Positions 33,698-39,993 of a stretch of 39,993 nucleotides of DNA are shown here, one piece after another. The stretch is from assembly GCF_945869175.1 (NCBI RefSeq), contig NZ_CAMBNZ010000017.1, positions 1 through 39,993 of the forward strand, read 5' to 3'. Position 1 is the first letter of the stretch; every line of letters begins with the position of its first letter. The DNA comes from Limnohabitans sp. Rim8 (GTDB lineage Bacteria; Pseudomonadota; Gammaproteobacteria; Burkholderiales; Burkholderiaceae_C). The notes beneath the pieces are model-generated. The model did no database searches. It saw only the letters and a list, made by a program, of their open reading frames with translations, and was not told the origin of the DNA. The translations under genes and the position numbers were made by a program.

Positions 33698-34053
33698 ACA
33701 TCAAATTGTCGACTGCGGCCATGGAAGAAGATTGGGCGGTCACGGCTCTGGCGGCCTTGGCTCAATCTTCTCGCTTGCGTGTGTTCAGGGCCATCGTGGG
33801 CGCGAGTCCAGATGGCGTGCAGCCAGGTCAGCTCGCTCTGGCCTTGGAGGTGCCGGCCAACACACTGTCTTTTCACTTGAAGGAGTTGCACCATGCCGGT
33901 CTGGTGAGCGTGCGGCGCGAGGGGCGTTTTTTGCACTACCGCGCTGACATGGCCGTGATGCAAAGCCTGGTGGGGTTTTTGACCGCACACTGCTGTGGCG
34001 GTTTGCCTTGCACCGACATGCCGTCTGTGACGTGTGAAGTCTCCAACTGCTGA
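33694..34053 (+). CDS. arsR: ArsR-family arsenic-responsive repressor
   Basis: A 119-residue winged-helix repressor of the ArsR/SmtB family. The DNA-binding helix region is PGQLALALEVPANTLSFHLKELHHAGLVSVRREGRFLHYRAD. Cysteines cluster at the C-terminus (Cys100, Cys101, Cys106, Cys114, Cys119, with HCCGGLPC), resembling the C-terminal As(III)-binding site of the Acidithiobacillus-type ArsR rather than the N-terminal ELCVCDL site of plasmid R773. It overlaps arsJ (ATGA) and is the last gene of the operon, so it is autoregulated only if it binds the gap promoter; I see no obvious operator. Confidence 0.88.
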   Translation: MNIKLSTAAMEEDWAVTALAALAQSSRLRVFRAIVGASPDGVQPGQLALALEVPANTLSFHLKELHHAGLVSVRREGRFLHYRADMAVMQSLVGFLTAHCCGGLPCTDMPSVTCEVSNC

Positions 34054-34171
34054 AAAGTACCGTTGCCGGCTGGCCTGTTTTCAGTGGTGTCCATGTGGGC
34101 CGTGTTGTCATGATTTCTTCCCATTTCAGTCCCATAATTGCGCCTTCGCAATTCAATACACTTCACTTCGC

Positions 34172-35674
34172 ATGCAAACCAAGTCCCTTTACGCGGCCAT
34201 TGATCTCGGCTCGAACAGTTTTCGACTGGAGATTGGCCAGATGGATGCGGGGCAACTGCGGCGCGTGGAGTACATCAAAGAGACCGTTCGGCAGGGCAAT
34301 GGTCTGGACGCTGATCGCAACCTGACCGAAGAGGCGATGGCGCGGGGATGGGAGTGCTTGGCCCGCTTTGGTGAACGCATTTCAGGCTTCAAGCCGAACC
34401 AAGTGCGGGCAGTGGCCACACAAACCCTGCGTGAAGCGCGCAATCGTGACGAATTTTTGACCAAGGCCAAACACATTTTGGGTTTCCCGATCGAAGTGAT
34501 TGCGGGACGTGAAGAAGCGCGCTTGATTTATTTGGGGGTGTCACACATGCTGCCCCAATCCGATGACCGGCGCTTGGTGGTGGACATCGGCGGCCGGTCC
34601 ACAGAGATGATTTTGGGCCGACATGAAAACGCCACCACCTTGGAGTCTTACCGGGTGGGCAGCGTGGGCTGGTCCATGAAGTATTTTCCCAACGGTTTGT
34701 GGACGACCTCCGCCTTCAAAGCCGCAGAGATCGCTGCCAAAGCCGTGCTCGATGAAGCCCAAGTACTGTTCAACCGACAACACTGGGACAAATGTTATGG
34801 CTCGTCTGGCACTGTGGGGGCGGTGTGCGATGTCCTGACTGCCGCAGGCTGGCCTGAAGCCTTGGTCACCCGAGAGGGCTTGGCCTGGCTCAAAGACCGC
34901 TTGCTGAAAGCCCAAAAGCCCGACAACTTGCGATTGGATGGGGTCAAAGAAGACCGCAAACCCGTCATTGGCGGAGGCTTGGCGGTCTTGCAAGCTGTAT
35001 TCGATCTGCTGCAAATCGACGAAATGCACGCAGCGCAAGGCGCCCTGCGGCACGGGGCCATGTTCGACCTGATTGATCGTGAAGGCATGCAAGATGTGCG
35101 TTCGTCGATGGTGGACTGGTTGGCCCAACGGTTTGGCACTGACAAGTTGCAAGCCGAACGGGTGTCTCGAACGGCGCAAGACCTGTTGGAAGATCTGATG
35201 GCGGACACCGTCAACACCCCATTGGCTGAGCGACAAAGGTATTTGCAAAAACTGCGCTGGGCCTGCCAATTGCATGAAACCGGCATGCGCATCTCTCACA
35301 GCGACTACCACAAGCACGGCGCGTACATTCTGGACAACACCGACTTGCAAGGGTTCACCATGGATGAGTTGCACCGCCTGAGCCAGCTGGTGTTGGGTCA
35401 CCGAGGCAAGCTGCGAAAACTTGAATCCGAACTGGAAGATGTCAGCTTCGTCCAGCAACTCATGGCTTTGCGATTGGCCGTGATTTTGTGCCACGCCCGC
35501 CGTGACCCGGACTTGTCAGGGCTGAACTTGGTCTGCGATGCGCAAGGTCGCAGTGCGCAACTGAGCATCAAACCGGACTGGGCAGAACTTTGGCCGCAAT
35601 CGGCGCACCTGCTGCGCGAAGAAAAAAACGCCTGGCTCAAAACGGACTGGGTATTTCAAGTGCAAATGAATTGA
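34172..35674 (+). CDS. ppx: exopolyphosphatase (Ppx/GppA family)
   Basis: A 500-residue enzyme that removes terminal phosphates from polyphosphate, or hydrolyses pppGpp if GppA-like. The ASKHA actin-like fold is seen: phosphate-1 loop LYAAIDLGSNSFRLEIG at the N-terminus and phosphate-2 loop VVDIGGRSTEMILG around residue 135. The E. coli enzyme has GGGSTE in the latter; here Arg replaces one Gly. An HD-like C-terminal half (HETGMRISHSDYHKHGAYIL) completes the long Ppx form. The ATG at 34172 starts MQTKSLYAAIDLG and is chosen over an earlier in-frame start at 34034 that overlaps arsR. It is on the opposite strand to ppk1. Confidence 0.93.
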   Translation: MQTKSLYAAIDLGSNSFRLEIGQMDAGQLRRVEYIKETVRQGNGLDADRNLTEEAMARGWECLARFGERISGFKPNQVRAVATQTLREARNRDEFLTKAKHILGFPIEVIAGREEARLIYLGVSHMLPQSDDRRLVVDIGGRSTEMILGRHENATTLESYRVGSVGWSMKYFPNGLWTTSAFKAAEIAAKAVLDEAQVLFNRQHWDKCYGSSGTVGAVCDVLTAAGWPEALVTREGLAWLKDRLLKAQKPDNLRLDGVKEDRKPVIGGGLAVLQAVFDLLQIDEMHAAQGALRHGAMFDLIDREGMQDVRSSMVDWLAQRFGTDKLQAERVSRTAQDLLEDLMADTVNTPLAERQRYLQKLRWACQLHETGMRISHSDYHKHGAYILDNTDLQGFTMDELHRLSQLVLGHRGKLRKLESELEDVSFVQQLMALRLAVILCHARRDPDLSGLNLVCDAQGRSAQLSIKPDWAELWPQSAHLLREEKNAWLKTDWVFQVQMN

Positions 35675-35679
35675 AAAAA

Positions 35680-35718
35680 ATGGCGTTCAAGGCCGGTTCG
35701 AGGCTTCTTGAACGCCAT
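35680..35718 (-). terminator. strong hairpin after ppx; T run on the minus strand
   Basis: Perfect 12-bp arms ATGGCGTTCAAG (35680-35691) and CTTGAACGCCAT (35707-35718). The T run follows only on the minus strand (complement of 35674-35680), so it is best as a terminator for transcripts coming from the right. The nearest minus-strand genes are sixA and ppk1, about 0.6 kb away. On the plus strand it may stop or protect the ppx transcript less efficiently. Confidence 0.75.
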
Positions 35719-35730
35719 GTAGCGGCATGC

Positions 35731-35757
35731 TTGCAAATACAGAAACAACTGTATAAA
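35731..35757 (+). promoter_or_regulatory. possible promoter of the Lys/Ala-rich protein gene
   Basis: TTGCAA (35731-35736) and TATAAA (35752-35757), or TAAACT two bases further on for a 17-base spacer, lie about 35 bases before the ATG at 35792. The direct repeat ACTGTAT at 35748 and 35757 overlaps it. Confidence 0.35.
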
Positions 35758-35791
35758 CTGTATGCACCGTTAATTTTCAATATTGATCACC

Positions 35792-36289
35792 ATGAACACC
35801 CACACCACTGTGACCGCCAACGCTGAAACATCTGCCAAAAAAGCCCCTTCGCGCAAGGCCGCTACAAAAGCAGCCCCAACCCAAGCTGCGCGCAAAGCCC
35901 CTCAAAAAGTGGCATCCCCCGCGAATGCCAAACCCAAAACACCTGCTCCAGCGCCTGCCCCCGTGGAAGTCAAAACCACAGCCCCCAAATCCGCTGCAAA
36001 CAAATCCGCTGCAAACAAATCGGCTGCCAACAAGTCAGCTGCCAGCCCTGCGAAGCCTTTGAAGGACAAAAAAGTCAAAGTGGTGCGTGACAGTTTCACC
36101 ATCCCCAAGAGCGAATTGCTGCAAATCGGCGAATCCAAAAAACGCGCTCTGGAACTGGGTGTTGAGATCAAGAAAAGTGAGTTGATCCGTGCCGGCTTGC
36201 AGGCCCTGACCCGCATGAATGATGTGACCTTCAAAAAAGCACTGGCCAGCGTGCCCACCATCAAAACGGGCCGTCCTGCCAAGTCCTGA
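35792..36289 (+). CDS. Lys/Ala/Pro-rich histone-like protein with C-terminal helical domain
   Basis: A 165-residue very basic protein. Residues 1-85 are low complexity, rich in Ala, Lys and Pro, with four KSAAN-type repeats (residues 66-85) that resemble histone H1 and AlgP tails. Residues 95-165 form an ordered domain with KVVRDSFTIPKSELLQIGE, EIKKSELIRAGLQALTRM and a closing VPTIKTGRPAK, which I recall as a betaproteobacterial uncharacterised family; the KKSELIRAGL helix looks ribbon-helix-helix-like. It sits between ppx and the convergent sixA-ppk1 pair with only three bases to the sixA stop. Binding to DNA or to polyphosphate is inferred from charge and neighbours, not shown. Confidence 0.8.
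   Translation: MNTHTTVTANAETSAKKAPSRKAATKAAPTQAARKAPQKVASPANAKPKTPAPAPAPVEVKTTAPKSAANKSAANKSAANKSAASPAKPLKDKKVKVVRDSFTIPKSELLQIGESKKRALELGVEIKKSELIRAGLQALTRMNDVTFKKALASVPTIKTGRPAKS
35987..36046 (+). repeat. 4 x 15-bp in-frame tandem repeat (KSAAN)
   Basis: Four consecutive 15-base units, the first two identical (AAATCCGCTGCAAAC), the third and fourth diverged mainly at third codon positions. They encode KSAAN three times and then KSAAS. Such repeats expand and contract by slippage, so the tail length probably varies between strains. Confidence 0.85.
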
Positions 36290-36292
36290 TGG

Positions 36293-36754
36293 TCAAATGC
36301 GATCAGGACAGAGCACGGCCTGCAGCAATGTTTGGTCTTGCCCTTCCCGATTGCGCCGGCGAACCCACCAAACAGCCCCCTTGCGAATGCCGCAAGCCGA
36401 TTCTGACATCCCCAACAGTTGAGCCATCAACGCGCCCAAAGCGGGTTGATGACCAACCACCAACACGGGGTATTTGGCATCAGGCCAACCCGCAGTTTCC
36501 AAAATATCGGCCACTGTAGCGCCGGGTGACAAGGCATCGCGGACTTTGTATTTGCGACCCAAAGCACGAACTGTCTGCTCGGCCCGCACGGCTGGGCTGC
36601 TGAGGATGCGCGTACCTTGCGGCAACTGACTCTCCAGCCAAACCGCCATGCGCTCGGCTTGCTTCTTGCCGCGTGAAGTCAACACCCTGTTCATGTCGTC
36701 CTCATCCGGCTCGGCCTCATAGGCTTCGGCATGTCGCCAAACAATCAAGTCCAT
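36293..36754 (-). CDS. sixA: phosphohistidine phosphatase SixA (histidine phosphatase family)
   Basis: A 153-residue histidine phosphatase. The catalytic RH motif is at the very start (MDLIVWRHAEAYE). SSPAVRAEQTVRAL and VLVVGHQPALGALMAQLL supply the other active-site arginine and histidine. In E. coli SixA dephosphorylates phosphohistidines of phosphotransferase proteins. Here it starts five bases after the ppk1 stop, so it is co-transcribed with ppk1, a common pairing in this order. Because Ppk1 also works through a phosphohistidine, a functional link is tempting but unproven. Confidence 0.9.
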   Translation of the reverse strand: MDLIVWRHAEAYEAEPDEDDMNRVLTSRGKKQAERMAVWLESQLPQGTRILSSPAVRAEQTVRALGRKYKVRDALSPGATVADILETAGWPDAKYPVLVVGHQPALGALMAQLLGMSESACGIRKGAVWWVRRRNREGQDQTLLQAVLCPDRI

Positions 36755-36759
36755 GGCGT

Positions 36760-38844
36760 TCAACTCTTTTGGGGTGAGGCGCTGTAGCGTTGAATCAAGG
36801 CGTTTTGTGCGCCATGACCTGGACCTGTCAAATCCACCCGGTGGTATTGACCATCGGAAGCCAAGTCCCAAGCATCGCGCCGATCGTGCAAGTAGGCGAT
36901 CAGGCATTCGTCGATCAGGCGTTGACGCAAAGCCGGATCGGTCACAGGCCAAGCCAACTCAATCCTGCGCGTCATGTTGCGGCTCATCCAGTCAGCACTG
37001 GACAAGTAAAGCGACTCGTCTTGGTCAGCACAAAAATAGAACACGCGTGAGTGTTCCAAAAACCGCCCGATGACCGAACGCACCCTTATGTTTTCGCTCA
37101 AACCTGCCACACGAGCGGGCAGCATGCAAGCGCCCCGAACGATCAAATCGATCTTGGCGCCTTGCTGCCCTGCCTTCAGCAAAGCGTCAATCAGGGGCAC
37201 ATCGGTCAAGGCATTCATCTTGATGACGATCCGGCCCAACAATCCGCGAGATGCCGCATCACCTGCGGCAGCGATGCGCTGGATCATGTCCGCTTGCAAA
37301 TGGAAAGGTGCGACCAACAAGCGCTTCATTTTGGGCAGACGGCTTTGGCTCGCCAAGTGGCCAAACAACTGGTCCATGTCGACGGTGATCAAAGGGTCGG
37401 CCGTGAGGTAACTGATGTCGGTGTACAAAGACGCGGTACGGCGGTTGTAGTTGCCGGTGGACAGATGGCCGTACCGTTTGAGTGAACGGCCCTCGCGGCG
37501 GGTGACCAGCAACATCTTGGCATGAGTTTTGAGGCCCACAATGCCATACACCACTTGCACCCCGATCGATTCGAGTTGCTCAGCCCAGTTGATGTTGGCT
37601 TCTTCGTCAAATCGCGCTTTGAGCTCCACCACGGCAGTGACTTCCTTGCCACGGCGCACCGCTTCACGCAGCAAATCCATCATGGTCGGATCACTGCCTG
37701 CTCGGTAAATGGTTTGTTTGATGGCCAACACGTTCGGGTCTATGACCGCCTCGCGCAAAAAGGCCAACACGCCATCGAAAGTTTCAAAGGGCTGGTGAAT
37801 CATCACATCGCCGGCTTTGAGGCGCGTGAAGATCGAGCCGTTTTGGGGCAACTGCGCCGGGAAACTGGCCTTGTAAGGCGGAAAGAGCAATTCGGGCGCG
37901 TCCACCAAATCAATCAACTGCATGAGTCGAACCAAATTGACCGGTCCGTTCACACGGAACACCGACGATTCGGGCAACTGAAACTCTTTGCGCAAAAATT
38001 CAGCCAATTTGGGCGCGCAGTTGGCCGACACCTCCAGGCGCACAGCCTGGCCGTAGTTGCGGTGCTGCAAGCCTTGACGAAGGGCCATTCGCAAATTGGC
38101 GATTTCGTCTTCGTCGACAGACAATTCTGAATTGCGGGTCACCCGAAACTGCGAAAAATGGCCCACTTCACGCCCCGGAAACAATTCGGCGAGGTGGGCA
38201 CGAATCACACTGGAGAGCAATACAAAAGCGGTGGTGCCATCGCACACCCGCGGTGGCAAAGGGATCAGACGTGGCAAGACGCGCGGGACTTTGACAATCG
38301 CAATTTCGTTTGAACGACCAAATGCATCTTTGCCCGACAACTGAGCGATGAAATTCAATGACTTGTTGGCCACTTGAGGAAAGGGATGAGCGGGGTCCAA
38401 GCCCACAGGGACCAGCAAAGGCTGCACCTCGCGCTGAAAGTAGCCGCGCACCCACTGTCGCTGGGCGGCGTTGCGCTCCCCATGCGACAACACACGGTAG
38501 CCACTGCGCTGCAGGGCGGGCAGCAATTCGTCGTTGTACAGCGCATATTGGCGAGCCACCATGGCACTGGTCTTGTCCCCCAAAGCGCTCAAAGAAGCCT
38601 CTGTGTAAGGGCCAGACTTGAGACCTTGCAAACTGCCCATGACATGGGGCTCTGCACGCACTTCAAAAAACTCGTCCACATTGGACGAAACAATGCACAA
38701 ATAGCGCAAGCGCTCGAGCACCGGCACTTCCGGACGGTGTGCCCAATCGAGAACACGCTCATTGAACGCCAAGATGCTTAAATCTCGGTCCAACAGCATA
38801 CTTCGATCGTCGTGGAGTGTTGTCACATCTTTTGAATAAGCCAT
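36760..38844 (-). CDS. ppk1: polyphosphate kinase 1
   Basis: A 694-residue enzyme that makes polyphosphate from ATP through a phosphohistidine intermediate. The N-terminal domain begins with the family-typical LDRDLSILAFNERVLDWA and YLCIVSSNVDEFFEVR. The phospholipase-D-like halves carry the autophosphorylated histidine in GLKTHAKMLLVTRREG and the second catalytic histidine in GRFLEHSRVFYF. Length is normal. TATAAT-like bases lie about 35 bases upstream of the start, but I see no PHO box here. It runs into sixA. Confidence 0.97.
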   Translation of the reverse strand: MAYSKDVTTLHDDRSMLLDRDLSILAFNERVLDWAHRPEVPVLERLRYLCIVSSNVDEFFEVRAEPHVMGSLQGLKSGPYTEASLSALGDKTSAMVARQYALYNDELLPALQRSGYRVLSHGERNAAQRQWVRGYFQREVQPLLVPVGLDPAHPFPQVANKSLNFIAQLSGKDAFGRSNEIAIVKVPRVLPRLIPLPPRVCDGTTAFVLLSSVIRAHLAELFPGREVGHFSQFRVTRNSELSVDEDEIANLRMALRQGLQHRNYGQAVRLEVSANCAPKLAEFLRKEFQLPESSVFRVNGPVNLVRLMQLIDLVDAPELLFPPYKASFPAQLPQNGSIFTRLKAGDVMIHQPFETFDGVLAFLREAVIDPNVLAIKQTIYRAGSDPTMMDLLREAVRRGKEVTAVVELKARFDEEANINWAEQLESIGVQVVYGIVGLKTHAKMLLVTRREGRSLKRYGHLSTGNYNRRTASLYTDISYLTADPLITVDMDQLFGHLASQSRLPKMKRLLVAPFHLQADMIQRIAAAGDAASRGLLGRIVIKMNALTDVPLIDALLKAGQQGAKIDLIVRGACMLPARVAGLSENIRVRSVIGRFLEHSRVFYFCADQDESLYLSSADWMSRNMTRRIELAWPVTDPALRQRLIDECLIAYLHDRRDAWDLASDGQYHRVDLTGPGHGAQNALIQRYSASPQKS

Positions 38845-38914
38845 GGCTCAGTATGAATGAATTTCAAGATCATTATAAGAAGCTGTGATGTCTATTTGCT
38901 GACGAAACAGTGAG

Positions 38915-39958
38915 TCAATGCCCTCTCTTTTTGGCTGAGACCGGGACCAGATTTTTCACAAAAAGTTCTACCGTCTTTGGCCATCCAAACGCTTCGGCCC
39001 TTTGCCTTGGTTCAGTCCGGCTCAGCTGTTGGCACTGCTCAACGGCAGCTTTCAGGTCCTCAGAAAGCACACCTCCTGTGATTTGCCCTTCCGTTGCACC
39101 CAAAACCTGCAAGGGACCATCGACAGGAAAAGCGGCAACCGGCGTGCCGCACGCCATGGCTTCGAGCATCACCAAGCCAAACGTTTCATTACGCGATGGA
39201 AACACGAACACATCGGCAGCGGCATACACCTTGGCCAATTGCTGGCGCGGCAGCACACCCATCCACAGCACGTTCGGGTAACGCGCCTTGAGCTGCTCCT
39301 CTAATGGCCCGACGCCACAAACGATTTGAGTACCCGGCAAGTTCAAGTCCAAATACGCATCGATGTTTTTTTCGTAAGACACGCGGCCTACATACAAGGC
39401 ATATGGGCGTGGACAACCTTTCAGTTCAGGGATGTCCAAAGGTTGTTGATGGTGTTCAAACAAAGCGAGGTCCACACCATGCGTCCACGGCTTGAGCGAT
39501 CGGAAACCTCGGCTTGCCAGCATGTCGAGCACCCCTTGCGTGGGCACCATCACCCCTGCAGAGGGGCTATGGAAACGGCGGAACAAGGCGTAACCCAAAA
39601 ACAAAGGCACGCGCAAGGCCGCTTTCAAGATCTCAGGGAATTTCGTATGGAAAGCCGTGGTGAATTGCCAGCCTCTTTTCAAACAATGCTTGCGAGCAGC
39701 CCAACCCAAAGGTCCCTCTGTGGCAATGTGAACCGCGTCTGGCTGCAAGGCATCGAGCATGACAGCCAATGCTTTGTAAGGTCGGACAGCCAGGTCAATG
39801 CCGGCATAACCGGGGCAGCTGCGACTCTTGAACAAACCGGGGTGCAAAACCGTGACGTCGACGTCCCAAGGATCCAATGCTACGACCAATTCATGCAGCG
39901 TGGTCACCACCCCATTGATTTGTGGGTGCCATGCGTCTGTGATCAAGGCCAGCTTCAT
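38915..39958 (-). CDS. GT4 family glycosyltransferase (second copy)
   Basis: A 347-residue GT-B glycosyltransferase. It starts MKLALITDAWHPQINGVVTTL, shares VHIATEGPLGWAARK with the GT4 gene at 18358, and ends with the donor-domain motif FPSRNETFGLVMLEAMACGTPVAAFP (E-x7-E). The two are clearly related but diverged, and this one is about 50 residues shorter. Relatives act on diacylglycerol in low-phosphate lipid remodelling or on mannosides. Its ATG overlaps the stop of a gene that runs in from beyond the right edge, so it is a downstream member of an operon. Whether it is phosphate controlled depends on sequence outside the window. Confidence 0.88.
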   Translation of the reverse strand: MKLALITDAWHPQINGVVTTLHELVVALDPWDVDVTVLHPGLFKSRSCPGYAGIDLAVRPYKALAVMLDALQPDAVHIATEGPLGWAARKHCLKRGWQFTTAFHTKFPEILKAALRVPLFLGYALFRRFHSPSAGVMVPTQGVLDMLASRGFRSLKPWTHGVDLALFEHHQQPLDIPELKGCPRPYALYVGRVSYEKNIDAYLDLNLPGTQIVCGVGPLEEQLKARYPNVLWMGVLPRQQLAKVYAAADVFVFPSRNETFGLVMLEAMACGTPVAAFPVDGPLQVLGATEGQITGGVLSEDLKAAVEQCQQLSRTEPRQRAEAFGWPKTVELFVKNLVPVSAKKRGH

Positions 39959-39993
39959 GCCGGCGCCGTCTCCACAGCGGGTGCCCGGTTGAT
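39955..39993 (-). CDS. C-terminal end of a gene beyond the right edge (partial)
   Basis: An open frame enters from the right edge and gives the C-terminal residues INRAPAVETAPA before a TGA that overlaps the GT4 start (ATGA, 39955-39958). The four-base overlap is the same coupling seen at several junctions here, which argues for a real upstream gene. Only 12 residues are visible, so the product cannot be named. In other bacteria a PlcP-type phospholipase often precedes such a glycosyltransferase. Confidence 0.5.
   Translation of the reverse strand: MNRAPAVETAPA

Noticed and set aside
34054..34171. TTGTCAT in the ppx upstream region, considered as a PHO box
   Set aside because: Only one half-site is present; no partner lies 11 bases on either side.
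34541..35494. A 317-codon minus-strand frame opposite ppx
   Set aside because: It is a codon-bias shadow of ppx with His/Gln-rich composition and no domain.
35748..35763. Direct repeat ACTGTAT x2 before the Lys/Ala-rich gene, considered as a PHO box
   Set aside because: The units are 9 bases apart rather than 11, and the core reads TGTAT, not TGTCA. It is more likely part of a promoter -10 region.

Overview
The window looks like a chromosomal segment of a freshwater-type betaproteobacterium, order Burkholderiales and probably family Comamonadaceae. I infer this from protein style (CoxB with a fused cytochrome c domain, the coxB-coxA-small ORF-ctaG-DUF2970-cox3 order, SHP/DHC/cytochrome b beside a QseBC-like pair), moderate GC and gene order. 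I ran no database search. There are no rRNA or tRNA genes, insertion sequences, phage genes or CRISPR arrays that I can see, and no gene-free stretch longer than about 180 bases.

Layout. 1-5241 (minus strand) holds the aa3-type cytochrome c oxidase operon, ending in a partial cox3, with a DUF2244 gene upstream. 5338-8689 holds housekeeping and orphan genes: a BioC-like methyltransferase, comF, trmL, and a fusion of a membrane domain with a MaoC-type hydratase. 8792-12514 is a five-gene minus-strand cluster encoding an SHP-type haem protein (DUF1924), a diheme cytochrome c, a membrane cytochrome b and a QseBC-like two-component system, with a perfect FNR/Anr box in front. 12743-13840 is a CorA/ZntB-type transporter.

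From about 13.9 kb to the right edge almost every gene concerns phosphate. These are ppk2; a block of lipid and envelope genes (psd, a class III aminotransferase, a DUF962/Mpo1-like membrane protein, a GT4 glycosyltransferase, lplT, ugd); the complete pstSCAB-phoU-phoB-phoR locus; phoX; a gap-arsJ-arsR arsenate detoxification operon; and a polyphosphate block (ppx, a Lys/Ala-rich histone-like protein, sixA, ppk1). A second GT4 glycosyltransferase and the last codons of a coupled upstream gene close the window.

The most striking signal is a set of eight PHO-box-like elements (7-bp half-site, 4-bp spacer, 7-bp half-site, close to CTGTCAT-N4-CTGTCAT). They lie 35-90 bases before the starts of ppk2 (two boxes), the DUF962-like gene, the GT4 gene, ugd, pstS, phoX and gap-arsJ-arsR. 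The window therefore reads as a phosphate-starvation island: it senses low phosphate (PhoR/PhoB/PhoU), imports phosphate (PstSCAB), scavenges it from esters (PhoX), manages polyphosphate (Ppk1, Ppk2, Ppx), probably replaces phospholipids with (glucuronosyl) glycolipids (GT4 plus Ugd), and exports the arsenate that enters alongside phosphate (Gap plus ArsJ). The lipid branch and the PHO-controlled arsenic operon are the most interesting candidates for new biology.
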